Shown here: piece by piece, positions 17,647 to 28,053 of the stretch
Layout: the number at the start of each line of letters is the position of its first letter
Numbering within the stretch: the stretch's first letter is position 1
NCBI RefSeq assembly: GCF_014203155.1
Contig: NZ_JACHIK010000002.1
Location: 310,001-374,000, forward strand
Direction: 5' to 3'
Origin: Shinella fusca
GTDB lineage: Bacteria > Pseudomonadota > Alphaproteobacteria > Rhizobiales > Rhizobiaceae
Length of the DNA stretch: 64,000 nt
Notes under the pieces: generated by a model
Database searches by the model: none
The model's input: the letters and a program-made list of their open reading frames with translations, nothing else
Told to the model about the DNA's origin: nothing
Position numbers and translations under genes: made by a program

Positions 17647-18018
17647 ATGACACGAATTCTGCTCGTCGAGGACAACGAGATGAACCGCGACATGCTTTCG
17701 CGCCGGCTGGAGCGCAAGGGCTACGAGGTGCTTCTTGCCGTCGACGGCGAGGAAGCCGTCGCCCGCGCGATCTCGGAAGCGCCCGACCTCGTGCTCATGG
17801 ATATCGGCCTGCCGGGCATCGATGGCTGCGAGGCGACCCGCCGCATCCGGCAGACGCCTTCCGGCGCCACCCTCCCCATCATCGCGCTCACCGCCCATGC
17901 CATGAGCGTCGATGAGGCCCGCGCCCGGGACGCCGGCTGCAACGACTTCGATACGAAGCCGGTCGATCTCCCGCGGCTCCTCGGCAAGATGGAGACGCTG
18001 CTTTCCGCGGTCCGCTGA
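17647..18018 (+). CDS. Single-domain response regulator (DivK/CheY-like)
   Basis: The 123-residue protein is only a receiver domain. The acidic pocket is VEDNEMNRD at 7-15, the phosphoacceptor is Asp52 (LMDIGLPGIDG), the switch Thr lies in IALTAHAM, and the conserved Lys is Lys104 (DTKPVD). No output domain follows. It begins 4 bp after the hybrid kinase, so it is a likely phosphorelay partner of that kinase. Its closest type is DivK-like regulators that act by protein binding. Confidence 0.93.
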   Translation: MTRILLVEDNEMNRDMLSRRLERKGYEVLLAVDGEEAVARAISEAPDLVLMDIGLPGIDGCEATRRIRQTPSGATLPIIALTAHAMSVDEARARDAGCNDFDTKPVDLPRLLGKMETLLSAVR

Positions 18019-18104
18019 CCTGCGGGTTTCCAGAACCACGCCGCCATGGAACCAGGTGCGGGCGGCGCCGTTAAGGTTGCGTCTTGCAATGGAGAACGGC
18101 AGTC

Positions 18105-18290
18105 ATGGAAAAAGAGGCGGGAGCCCGTACGTCGAAGAACGGCAATCGTCCGGAGAGTTCCAAGCCCGGGACGATCGTCGCCGGGCCGGATGCGCATGCG
18201 CGCGAGGGCGCCGGAAAAACGCCGCCGGGGCGGGGCGTCAAGCCCGCGGATGCGCAGGCGAAGGCGCCGACCGACGGAAAAGCGGACTAG
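18105..18290 (+). CDS. Small basic, low-complexity hypothetical protein
   Basis: A 61-residue frame rich in Lys, Gly, Pro and Ala (for example GVKPADAQAKAPTDGKAD), with no hydrophobic segment and probably disordered. An ATG follows a GGAG at about 18091 at roughly 10 nt. Nothing in it indicates a function. It fills the gap between the response regulator and the convergent katG terminator and could also be chance coding. Confidence 0.4.
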   Translation: MEKEAGARTSKNGNRPESSKPGTIVAGPDAHAREGAGKTPPGRGVKPADAQAKAPTDGKAD

Positions 18291-18308
18291 GCATTTCAGG
18301 GATACAGG

Positions 18309-18335
18309 AAAAACTCCCCCCGGCCTGGCCGGGGG
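18309..18335 (-). terminator. Rho-independent terminator of katG
   Basis: An 8-bp perfect GC stem (CCCCCGGC, loop CTG, GCCGGGGG) at 18317-18335 is followed on the minus strand by GAG and TTTTT. It lies 25 bp beyond the katG stop codon. Confidence 0.85.
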
Positions 18336-18359
18336 AAGGATCGGTCGTGATCGCGGCGA

Positions 18360-20698
<2,339 letters not shown>

Positions 20699-21613
20699 AT
20701 GAGTAATCTATCCATGAAGCACTTGCGATATTTCGATGCCCTGGCCCGCCTCGGCCATTTCGGCCGGGCGGCGGAAAGTTGCGCCATTTCGCAGCCTGCG
20801 CTTTCCGTACAGATACGGGAGCTGGAGGACCTTGTCGGCGCGCCGCTCGTGGAAAGGGGAGGGCGCCGCATCCGCCTGACCGGGCTCGGCGAGGAATTCG
20901 CAGGGCGCGTGCGGTCGATCCTGCGCGCCGTCGACGAGCTGGAGGACCTCGGCCGAGCGGCGCACGGGCCCTTCGCGGGGCGCCTTCGCCTCGGCGTCAT
21001 TCCCACGGTGGCGCCCTATCTGCTGCCGGACATCATCAAGGCGCTGGCGCGGCTCTATCCCGGGCTCGATCCGCGCCCGCGCGAGGCGATCACGCAAAGG
21101 CTGATCGAGGATCTGGCGGAGGCGAAGCTCGATGTTGCCATCGTGGCCCTTCCCGTCTCCGAGCCCGCGCTGGAGGAAATGCCGCTCTTCGACGAGGAAT
21201 TCGTGCTTGTGCGGCCGCTGGAGGATGCCGGAAAGCCGGTTCCGGCATCCGAAAGGCTGCATGAGATGCGCCTGCTTCTCCTCGAGGAAGGCCATTGCTT
21301 CCGCGACCAGGCGCTTTCCGTCTGCAATATCGCGCCGGCCGCGACGCGGGCCCTGATGGAAGGCAGCTCGCTGTCGACGCTCGTCCAGATGGTCGGCGCC
21401 GGCATCGGCGTGACGCTCATTCCGCAAATGGCCGTCGAGACCGAGATGCGCTCGTCCTCCGTCTGCATCGCGCACCTTGCCGAGCCGCGCCCCACAAGGA
21501 CCATCGGCATGGTCTGGCGGAAGACCAACCCGCTCTCGACGCAGTTCGCCCGCATCGCCGACATCGTAAGGGAAGCCGGGCTCAGCCGGCTGGCGCAGGC
21601 GGAAAACGCCTAG
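20699..21613 (+). CDS. oxyR: Hydrogen-peroxide-sensing LysR-type regulator OxyR
   Basis: The 304-residue protein has the N-terminal LysR helix-turn-helix (LRYFDALARLGHFGRAAESCAISQPALSVQIRELE). The effector domain carries the OxyR redox signature HCFRDQALSVC, with the two cysteines 9 residues apart that form the peroxide-induced disulfide. It is divergent from katG, its expected target. The ATG at 20699 gives MSNLSMKHLRYF; a second ATG at 20714 would give MKHLRYF and fits many relatives equally well. Confidence 0.95.
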   Translation: MSNLSMKHLRYFDALARLGHFGRAAESCAISQPALSVQIRELEDLVGAPLVERGGRRIRLTGLGEEFAGRVRSILRAVDELEDLGRAAHGPFAGRLRLGVIPTVAPYLLPDIIKALARLYPGLDPRPREAITQRLIEDLAEAKLDVAIVALPVSEPALEEMPLFDEEFVLVRPLEDAGKPVPASERLHEMRLLLLEEGHCFRDQALSVCNIAPAATRALMEGSSLSTLVQMVGAGIGVTLIPQMAVETEMRSSSVCIAHLAEPRPTRTIGMVWRKTNPLSTQFARIADIVREAGLSRLAQAENA

Positions 21614-21633
21614 CGATCGCCGGCCGCTCCGTT

Positions 21634-22326
21634 TCAATATTCGTCGTGCAGCCTCACCCAGCTCATGGTGCCGCTCTCGTTGCGCCCCTTCGGGACGAGG
21701 TCGAGCCAGTTGAGCGCGCCCATCAGCAGTTCCGTGCCGCGATGATAGGTCGAGTAGGTGTGGTAGATGACGCCCTGCTCGTCCTTTGCGAAGACGCTGA
21801 GGCCGAACATGTCGGAGGCGTTGCGGATCTGCGTCAGGCCGTAGTTGTAGCGTGCATGTCCGGCTTCGCGGTCTTCCGCGGTGAACGATACGCCGAAATC
21901 GTAGTTGAAGTCGCGGTCGCCCGAGGAAACCCAGGGAAAGGTCCAGTGCATCCGCCGCTTGACGTCCTCGATCCGCCGGACCGGCGCGCGCGAGACCGCG
22001 GCGAAGGCGAGGTCCGCATGCTCGAAGTGGCGGCGTGCCGCATCGGCGTGGTCCATCGTGAAGGAGCATCCGGGACAGAGGTGATCCGAGCCGGGCGTCA
22101 GCATGAAGTGATAGATGGCAAGCTGGCTGCGGTCCCCGAACAGGTCCCCCAGCGTCACGTCCCCATCGGGGCCGTCGAAGACATAGGATTTCTCGACCCT
22201 GACCCACGGGAGTTGCCGGCGCTCGGCGCGCAGGGCGTCGAGCTGGTGTGTCATGGCGCGCTCCTTCTCGAAAAGGGCCTTGCGGGCGGCAAGCCAGTCT
22301 TCTTGCGAAACGATCGTGTGCTGCAT
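21634..22326 (-). CDS. DUF899 family thioredoxin-like protein
   Basis: A 230-residue protein of the DUF899 group. The N-terminus is QEDWLAARKALFEKERAMTHQLDALRAERR, the core carries SDHLCPGCSFTMDH, where the CxxC pair sits like a thioredoxin active site, and the C-terminus has TYSTYHRGTELLM. Molecular function is not established; a redox or arsenic/peroxide-related role has been guessed for relatives. It begins 2 bp after a small membrane protein, so the two are co-transcribed. The start at 22326 leaves out a long upstream extension that reads through that membrane gene in another frame. Confidence 0.87.
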   Translation of the reverse strand: MQHTIVSQEDWLAARKALFEKERAMTHQLDALRAERRQLPWVRVEKSYVFDGPDGDVTLGDLFGDRSQLAIYHFMLTPGSDHLCPGCSFTMDHADAARRHFEHADLAFAAVSRAPVRRIEDVKRRMHWTFPWVSSGDRDFNYDFGVSFTAEDREAGHARYNYGLTQIRNASDMFGLSVFAKDEQGVIYHTYSTYHRGTELLMGALNWLDLVPKGRNESGTMSWVRLHDEY

Positions 22327-22328
22327 GG

Positions 22329-22580
22329 TCAATCTCCTTCGGTCCGGTTGGTGAGGGGAGCCGCCGTGCCCCGGCGGGAAACGAGCGCCAGCCATGGCGG
22401 CAGGTGGAAAAGGCTCATCAGCAGGTACATCGAGACCATGCCGCCTGACGGCAGCAGGCTTGGCCCGGACGTGCAGACGGCCATCGGATCGCCGGAGCTG
22501 ATCCAGGCCATGACCGCGAAGGTCGGCGCTGCGGCAAGGCAGAGCCAATCCGGCGCTGCGAATGCTATCCGTGTCGTCAT
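22329..22580 (-). CDS. Small integral membrane protein, unknown function
   Basis: The 83-residue protein has two likely transmembrane helices, at about 12-30 (LCLAAAPTFAVMAWIS) and about 45-63 (GGMVSMYLLMSLFHLPPWLA). The stop is 2 bp from the start of the DUF899 gene, which argues that it is a real co-transcribed gene. I do not recognise a named family with certainty. Confidence 0.7.
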   Translation of the reverse strand: MTTRIAFAAPDWLCLAAAPTFAVMAWISSGDPMAVCTSGPSLLPSGGMVSMYLLMSLFHLPPWLALVSRRGTAAPLTNRTEGD

Positions 22581-22723
22581 TTTCGGCTTCCCGCTTAATT
22601 CCCGGCCGTCGCCGGCTGTTGCAAAGCGAGACTAGGCCGGGATGAGCGATGGCCGGGAGTGACAAGTCTGTCGCGATTTAACGGGCATGGCCGCCGATGC
22701 GCCGAATGCCGCGGAAGCCGGAT

Positions 22724-23200
22724 TTAAACCTTTATGGCAATCCAGACCGAAAGGGCGACGGCAAGGCCGAGAAGGAGGGCGACCGCCAATTTCAGGCGAT
22801 TTTCTTTGCGCGCCCTCTCGCCGGTCCAGTCATAGGCCCGCGCCGGGGCTGCGGGCCCGGTGCGGTCTTCGACATCCTGCCATGCCGGAAGGGAATGGTG
22901 AGGACCCGGGAGCGCCTCGTATCGCTCGACCGGGTCCCTGCGCGACCGATGCGGCTTGGGCAACGCATCGGGCCGCACAGCTTGTTGGGAAGGCATTTCC
23001 GGTATCCGCTTCTCCACGCGCTCGCGGCAGCGGGCATGTGCTTCCTTGAGAATCCGGCGCGCGCGGTAGGCGCTGAGCTGGGCCGGCTCGCGGGCAAGCC
23101 GGGTTTGCTCGATCTGCCTGTCGATGTCGCGGATTGCGCGGGCGAGGCGATCGGCGGGCGCGTGGTCCCGCAAGAGGCGACGGAGGCGCTGGTGGGGCAT
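22724..23200 (-). CDS. Hypothetical protein with C-terminal membrane anchor
   Basis: About 158 residues. The first 110 are very rich in Arg and charged residues with helical pattern (RLARAIRDIDRQIEQTRLAREPAQLSAY), followed by a proline-rich stretch and one C-terminal transmembrane helix (LAVALLLGLAVALSVWIAI), giving a tail-anchored layout. A GAGGA box lies 7 nt before the ATG at 23200, which is better than the ATG two codons upstream. A long frame on the other strand covers the same bases but has no protein-like features. No function can be assigned. Confidence 0.55.
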   Translation of the reverse strand: MPHQRLRRLLRDHAPADRLARAIRDIDRQIEQTRLAREPAQLSAYRARRILKEAHARCRERVEKRIPEMPSQQAVRPDALPKPHRSRRDPVERYEALPGPHHSLPAWQDVEDRTGPAAPARAYDWTGERARKENRLKLAVALLLGLAVALSVWIAIKV

Positions 23201-23343
23201 GCTCATTCCTCGAATCAGGCTCCATCATGGAGCGGCGCCGAAGATATCGCCTCACCGGGCCGATCCCAGCTACCTGCGATTGCGAACAAGCTCTTGCTTT
23301 CCAATGAGTTAACGTCGATATCGATGTGTACCGAAATCGCCCC

Positions 23344-23360
23344 GCCGGGCTGCGCCCGGC
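23344..23360. terminator. GC-rich hairpin downstream of the omptin gene
   Basis: GCCGGGC and GCCCGGC form a perfect 7-bp stem around TGC. It lies in a 275-bp gap (23201-23475) with no convincing gene, about 115 bp beyond the omptin stop. No T-tract follows on the minus strand, so it is at best a weak or Rho-assisted terminator. Confidence 0.35.
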
Positions 23361-23475
23361 CCTCTTTGGGTATCAAAAGGCACATGGCTTCACGCCAGGG
23401 AGCCTCGCCCATACGGACGAGGATGCGGCAGCCAGGTGCATGTCGGGCGGTTGCGATGCCTTCGAACGCCGCGGC

Positions 23476-24438
23476 CTAGAAAGCGACCTTCAGGTTGGCG
23501 GAAACCGTGATCGACTGAAAGTCCATCCCCGCTCCATCCTCGAACGGCCCGCCTATCTGCGCGCCGCTGGAGATGTCGTATTCCTTCGTGCTCCCTTTCT
23601 TGCGGAAGAAGCGTTCGAAATCGACGCCGAGCGTGAATTGAGAGTTGTCGTTCACCTGATAGGCGGCTTCCAGCCCCAGGTCGACGAACGGAATAGCGCC
23701 GTATTTTTCCTCGAAGCGCTGGTCATTCAGCCAATGGTGGTCCGTGTCGCTCGCCCCGATGGTCGCGCCTGCCCGGGCAAGCCCGGTGATGGTCCAGGCT
23801 CCGCTGGTCGTCTTCACCTCTCCGCCTATGAACAGGCCCGGATATCTCTGCTCGAAGGTGATAACCTTCTCTCCGTCCGCAAAGGTGCCAGTGGTATTGC
23901 GAAAGCCCCCGCTGCTGTAGACATACGATCCGCCATAGCCGGTCCACTTCACGTTCGTGTACTTGAAGCCTCCATGCAGGTTGAATGTCGAGGCCTCGGA
24001 CAGGGCGAAATTTTTTCCGAGCGCGATGTCGAGATCGATGTAGCGGTCGAGATCCGTATCCGGATGGACGGATCGATCCGTCCAATCGTCGAAGTCGTAG
24101 CTGCCGCCGAGCCAGTCGTAGTCTTCCATGTGGCTGTTGCCGCCGAAGCCGAACCGTACGTCGCCCGATACGGTCCAATCGCCATCGAAAACACCCTTGG
24201 CGCCGAGATTGATGACGGGTGCATCACTCTCCCAGATCAAGCGACTGATGCGGTTTCCGCCGTTATAGACAAGCTCGTTCCCCTTGAGCCAAGTGTATCC
24301 GATTCCCCCGACGAAAACGAAATCGTCGGCACCGATGATCGTAGTCTGATGCTGCTGGTCGTCAGCGAATGCGGGAGTGGCGAAAGAGGCCAGAACCGCT
24401 CCGGAGAGAGTGAGAGCGCGCAAAAAGCTCATGCTCAT
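23476..24438 (-). CDS. Omptin family outer-membrane protease
   Basis: The 320-residue protein has a signal peptide (MSMSFLRALTLSGAVLASFATPAFA) and a beta-barrel pattern ending in aromatic LKVAF. All four omptin catalytic residues can be placed: the Asp pair in MEDYDW (OmpT D83/D85), and the Asp-His pair in DTDHHW (OmpT D210/H212). The TDRS...HPDT segment after the Asp pair is also family-typical. The length fits OmpT/Pla/PgtE-type proteases, which cleave peptides between basic residues at the cell surface. It is divergent from the exopolysaccharide cluster. ATG codons at 24438 and 24432 are both possible starts. Confidence 0.88.
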   Translation of the reverse strand: MSMSFLRALTLSGAVLASFATPAFADDQQHQTTIIGADDFVFVGGIGYTWLKGNELVYNGGNRISRLIWESDAPVINLGAKGVFDGDWTVSGDVRFGFGGNSHMEDYDWLGGSYDFDDWTDRSVHPDTDLDRYIDLDIALGKNFALSEASTFNLHGGFKYTNVKWTGYGGSYVYSSGGFRNTTGTFADGEKVITFEQRYPGLFIGGEVKTTSGAWTITGLARAGATIGASDTDHHWLNDQRFEEKYGAIPFVDLGLEAAYQVNDNSQFTLGVDFERFFRKKGSTKEYDISSGAQIGGPFEDGAGMDFQSITVSANLKVAF

Positions 24439-24761
24439 GGTCGAATCATCACTCCATCGGAAATTGCAGTCTATGGTTGCGTAACATCTTCCTTCCCAAG
24501 AATCTGTGCTTTCCCGGCAACTTCCGCGAATTTGCAGCGGCCGGGCGCCTTCCGGTGTCCCGGTCTTTCCCCTATCGGAACACGCTGGCCGCCGTCGCTC
24601 CCCTTTCGAAAAATGCTTAATGTTCAAAATGATACGAATTAACCGTAATAAGGGATGGGGCTTGGCCGCTTTTTAAGACAGTAGGTATATACCCGCACGA
24701 GCCGCATGATGCGGCCGGCATAAGGTCAAGGGCGCGGCATTCGGCCCAGGAAGGTAATCCG
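24439..24761. promoter_or_regulatory. Intergenic region between omptin and exopolysaccharide genes
   Basis: These 323 bp hold no convincing gene. They must contain promoters for the divergent omptin gene and the first glycosyltransferase. The right third is AT-richer (24615-24695), and two exact palindromes lie there: GGTATATACC at 24684-24693 and the inverted repeat GCCGCAT-G-ATGCGGC at 24701-24715. Confidence 0.5.
24684..24715. repeat. Two adjacent palindromes upstream of the exopolysaccharide cluster
   Basis: GGTATATACC (24684-24693) is a perfect 10-bp palindrome. Seven bases later GCCGCAT-G-ATGCGGC (24701-24715) has perfect 7-bp arms. Both lie 47-78 bp before the first glycosyltransferase start, where an operator would be expected. 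The binding protein is unknown. Confidence 0.5.
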
Positions 24762-25946
24762 ATGTTTCCGGAGATTCTCCAGGTTATCCAGGAGTTCGGT
24801 GCTATCGGAGGTGCGGACAGGGTCGCCTGGGAGCTGGCCCAGGCTTTCAATCGGGTGGGCCTGATAAACGGCGTCGTCACGTCCGCCGCGTTGGACGCCA
24901 GCGGCACCGCAACGGATGTGATCCTTGTCAGTCCCTGGGTGAAATGGTTTTCCACGCGCGGAGGCATGCGGCATCTGGCGCGGCTCCTTGTGTTCCCGGC
25001 CTTCACGCTTGCCGCGACGCGGGTCGTCAGGCGCAGGCGGAAAGCCCTTGTCATCAGCCACGGGGACTGCCTTGCCGGCGACGTGGTGGTCGTGCACGCC
25101 GTGAATGCGGAAAACCTGAAGATCAAGAAGGCCGCGGGGCAATGGCGCTGGCTCCTCAATCCGATTCATGCCTGGGTTGCCCTGCGCGACTACTGGATGA
25201 TCGGACATCTGCGCTACAAGCGCTACATTGCGGTTTCGCGCCGCGTCTCGCAGGAACTGGTGAAACACTACCGCGTTCCGGAGAGCCGCATACGGGTCAT
25301 CTCGAACGGCGTCGATGTCGACCGCTTCAAGCCGGACGCGTCGGCAAGGCGCCGGATCCGGGAGGATTTCGGCATTCCGCAGGACGCGCCGCTGCTGCTC
25401 TTTGTCGGGCACGAGTTCAACCGCAAGGGTCTTGCCTATCTCATCGACGCGATGGAGCGGCTCGGGCCCGAATTCCATCTTCTCGTGGTCGGCTCGGACA
25501 ATCAGGCGCCCTACCGCGCGATGGCAAAGGCTTCGGCCGGCCGGATCGTCTATGCGGGAGAGCAAAAGAACGTCGAACGGTTCTTCGCGGCCGCGGATGC
25601 CTTCGTCTTCCCGACCTCGTACGAGACGTTCTCTCTGGTGTGCATGGAGGCCATGGCGAGCGGCCTGACCGTATTCGCCACCTCTGTCGGCGGTATCGAG
25701 GAATATCTGAAGGACGGCCAGAACGGCATGATGATCGTGCAGGACGGTGCCGATATCGCCCGAAAGATCGAGGCGGTATTCCGGGATGCGGCGCTCGCAG
25801 AGCAGATGCGGGCCGCCGCCCGGCTCACGGCGGAAAACTATAGTTGGGACAATATCGCACGGCAATATGTGGACCTGCTTGCCGAAATACTGGAGGAGCG
25901 GAAAGCCGAACACCCGCTGGCTCCCGCGCGTCTGCCGGCACACTGA
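24762..25946 (+). CDS. Glycosyltransferase family 4 (GT-B)
   Basis: The 394-residue protein has a GT-B fold. The N-terminal acceptor domain has a GAIGGADRVAWELA opening, and the C-terminal donor domain carries the retaining EX7E motif in YETFSLVCMEAMASG (about residues 288-296) and LLFVGHEFNRKGL. It probably adds a hexose from a nucleotide sugar to a lipid-linked exopolysaccharide repeat unit at the cytoplasmic membrane face. It is the first gene of the cluster, with 287 bp before the next gene. Donor and acceptor cannot be read from the sequence. Confidence 0.9.
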   Translation: MFPEILQVIQEFGAIGGADRVAWELAQAFNRVGLINGVVTSAALDASGTATDVILVSPWVKWFSTRGGMRHLARLLVFPAFTLAATRVVRRRRKALVISHGDCLAGDVVVVHAVNAENLKIKKAAGQWRWLLNPIHAWVALRDYWMIGHLRYKRYIAVSRRVSQELVKHYRVPESRIRVISNGVDVDRFKPDASARRRIREDFGIPQDAPLLLFVGHEFNRKGLAYLIDAMERLGPEFHLLVVGSDNQAPYRAMAKASAGRIVYAGEQKNVERFFAAADAFVFPTSYETFSLVCMEAMASGLTVFATSVGGIEEYLKDGQNGMMIVQDGADIARKIEAVFRDAALAEQMRAAARLTAENYSWDNIARQYVDLLAEILEERKAEHPLAPARLPAH

Positions 25947-26233
25947 AGGTATCCGCCGTCCGACGGCGCCTTAAAGTTAATGGTTTGGTTACCGTCGTTC
26001 CACTTCGGGAATGACAGCGGTCCGGAAATTTCGAATATTCCTGCCAGGGCGTCGTTTGACGAAGTCTCGCGCGATCCGGACTTGCCTTTTCGGGATAGGA
26101 ACGCTCCACGCGGCTGGCCAGGCGAATGCCGATCGCGCCTTGCGGTCGGCCGCGCCCGGCTTCGGTTCATTTCACACGCCGGCGGGAACCAGTTGACCAT
26201 GTGTGTTGCAAAACGAATCTACGAGACACGGTC

Positions 26234-27946
26234 GTGAGGCGCGCCTTCGGCGTGCCGGCCACCTTCGACGCATGCGCCGGCTTTGTCCATGACGGCGGCG
26301 GCAAGGTCGGTGTCCTGATGGTGCCGGCCTGGGGGCTGGAGGAATTCACCATCCGCCGGGGCTGGGCTGCTTTCGCCGATCGTCTGGCCGACGCCGGCTA
26401 TTGTTGCCTGCGCTTCGATTGGCCGGGCGCCGGCGACAGCCTCGGGGATGCGGGCTCGATCGAATCCCTGGAGACGTGGAGGGACGCGCTCCGCGCGGCT
26501 GCGACCTTCCTGAGGGTCAATCGTGGTATTGAGAAACTCGTTCTCGTCGGCCACGGGCTTGGCGCTCTCATGGCGGCGCATTCGACCGAAAACCTGCTTG
26601 CGGATGCGCTGGTCCTGATGGCGCCGCAAAACGAGGGAAGGGCGGGCCTGCGCGAGCTGGACGTCTGGAGCAAGATGATCGGCTCCTTCCTGCGCCTGCC
26701 GCTCGAAACCTCGGAAAACAGCATCAACGTTGCCGGACATTTCCTTTCGAAAAGCCTTGCCGCGGAAATCTCCGCGTTGCGCCTCGGCCACGCGCCTCGG
26801 CCGCTCCCGGTTCTGGCAATGCTGCCGCCGGGCACGCGTGCCGCCAACGAATGGCCGGCGCGGCTCGCAACGGCCGGCTTTGCCGTGACTGCCGTCGACT
26901 ACGCGGCCCACGAGGACTTCGTCACCTATAGCCGTGCTTCCACTCCGCCTGCCGGCGACTTCGACGAGGTGCTGGGCTGGCTTGCCGACACCGTCCCGCC
27001 GGGCGCGAAAGCCGGCGCAAGGGAGCCGGTGGCCGCAGCCGCCTTGAAAGGCACCGGATTTGCCGAAACACCCCTGCTGTTCGGCAAGGGCGGCAGCCTG
27101 TTCGGCATCCTGTGCCGACCCACGACCCGCGCGAGCAGGGCGGTGGTCGTTTTCGTCAATTCCGGCGACAACTACCATATCGGCTGGGCCCGCATGCATG
27201 TGGAGTTCGCCCGTTCTCTCGCGCAGCAGGGTATTGCCAGCCTCCGCATCGATACCGGAGGGATCGGCGACAGCCATGGCGTCGACCGGCCCCTCTTCTA
27301 CGACGAGGGCCAGATCGGCGACGTGCTGGAGGCGGTCACGGCGGTAGAGAGGATGGGCCTCGGGCCGGTCCTGGTTTCCGGCCGCTGCAGCGGCGGCTAT
27401 GCCGCCGTTCAGGCCACGGTGCGCGACCCCCGTATCAGGGGCGTGGTGGCCGTCAATCCACCCCGTCTCGCGCTCGGCCCGGACGAGACATTCGAACAGG
27501 TGATCAGCGGAGGCACATCGTCCCTGGCCGACTACCGCCGCCGCGCGCTCTCCATGAAAACGGTGAAAGAGGTTCTGGCCGGCATTCCGCTGAGCACTCT
27601 CCTCAGGGAGGCGAACAAGATCGTCAAAGCGCTCCTTGCCCAACGCCTGCGCCGTTTCGCCGGCCCATGCCGGCTCACCCGGACCGTGCGCGAGCAGGCC
27701 GATGCGCTTCACGCCCGCGGGGTGGTCTCGTTCCTGATCCTTGCGGAGAACGATGCGGGGCGCGACGAACTGGTGCGCCATTTCGGCGACCGCCCCGCCG
27801 CGGACTATGAGAATGCCGTCGTCCGGATCGTGCCGGACGCAGAGCACAATATGACGGCCCGCCACGCCCGCAAGGCTATTTTGAACGGCGTCGTCGACGC
27901 CGTCGCCGCAATCGAACGGCAATCCGTCCGATTGTCGGCTGCGTGA
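26234..27946 (+). CDS. Tandem alpha/beta hydrolase (exosortase/EPS-associated type)
   Basis: About 570 residues with two alpha/beta-hydrolase domains in one chain. The first (about 10-230) has nucleophile elbow GHGLGA. The second (about 265-565) begins with LLFGKGGSLFGIL and has elbow GRCSGGYAA, where the nucleophile position is Cys-Ser. These resemble the two separate hydrolases found beside exosortase A in EPS/PEP-CTERM loci, here fused. A role in modifying or hydrolysing acyl or acetyl groups during polysaccharide synthesis is inference. The start is uncertain: GTG at 26234 is used, and GTG at 26201 or a start near 26126 would lengthen it. Confidence 0.75.
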   Translation: MRRAFGVPATFDACAGFVHDGGGKVGVLMVPAWGLEEFTIRRGWAAFADRLADAGYCCLRFDWPGAGDSLGDAGSIESLETWRDALRAAATFLRVNRGIEKLVLVGHGLGALMAAHSTENLLADALVLMAPQNEGRAGLRELDVWSKMIGSFLRLPLETSENSINVAGHFLSKSLAAEISALRLGHAPRPLPVLAMLPPGTRAANEWPARLATAGFAVTAVDYAAHEDFVTYSRASTPPAGDFDEVLGWLADTVPPGAKAGAREPVAAAALKGTGFAETPLLFGKGGSLFGILCRPTTRASRAVVVFVNSGDNYHIGWARMHVEFARSLAQQGIASLRIDTGGIGDSHGVDRPLFYDEGQIGDVLEAVTAVERMGLGPVLVSGRCSGGYAAVQATVRDPRIRGVVAVNPPRLALGPDETFEQVISGGTSSLADYRRRALSMKTVKEVLAGIPLSTLLREANKIVKALLAQRLRRFAGPCRLTRTVREQADALHARGVVSFLILAENDAGRDELVRHFGDRPAADYENAVVRIVPDAEHNMTARHARKAILNGVVDAVAAIERQSVRLSAA

Positions 27947-28053
27947 GGAGGATGGGCGCCGAAAGCGGGAAACCGGAACACTCGGAAGCAATAAATTAAC
28001 CAAATTTTATGCCGTGCCGCTGTACCAGACTAGAGGTATAGCGGGGTTTCCTA

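Noticed and set aside
14859-17717. 952-codon minus-strand frame opposite the hybrid kinase
   Set aside because: Pure shadow of the kinase gene, caused by high third-position GC.
18018-18110. Hairpin-terminator after the response regulator
   Set aside because: No stem with a T-tract on the plus strand could be found; only the katG terminator beyond is clear.
22697-23479. 260-codon plus-strand frame opposite the tail-anchored hypothetical protein
   Set aside because: No hydrophobic or domain features and poor start context; the minus-strand frame has a clear membrane anchor and a Shine-Dalgarno.
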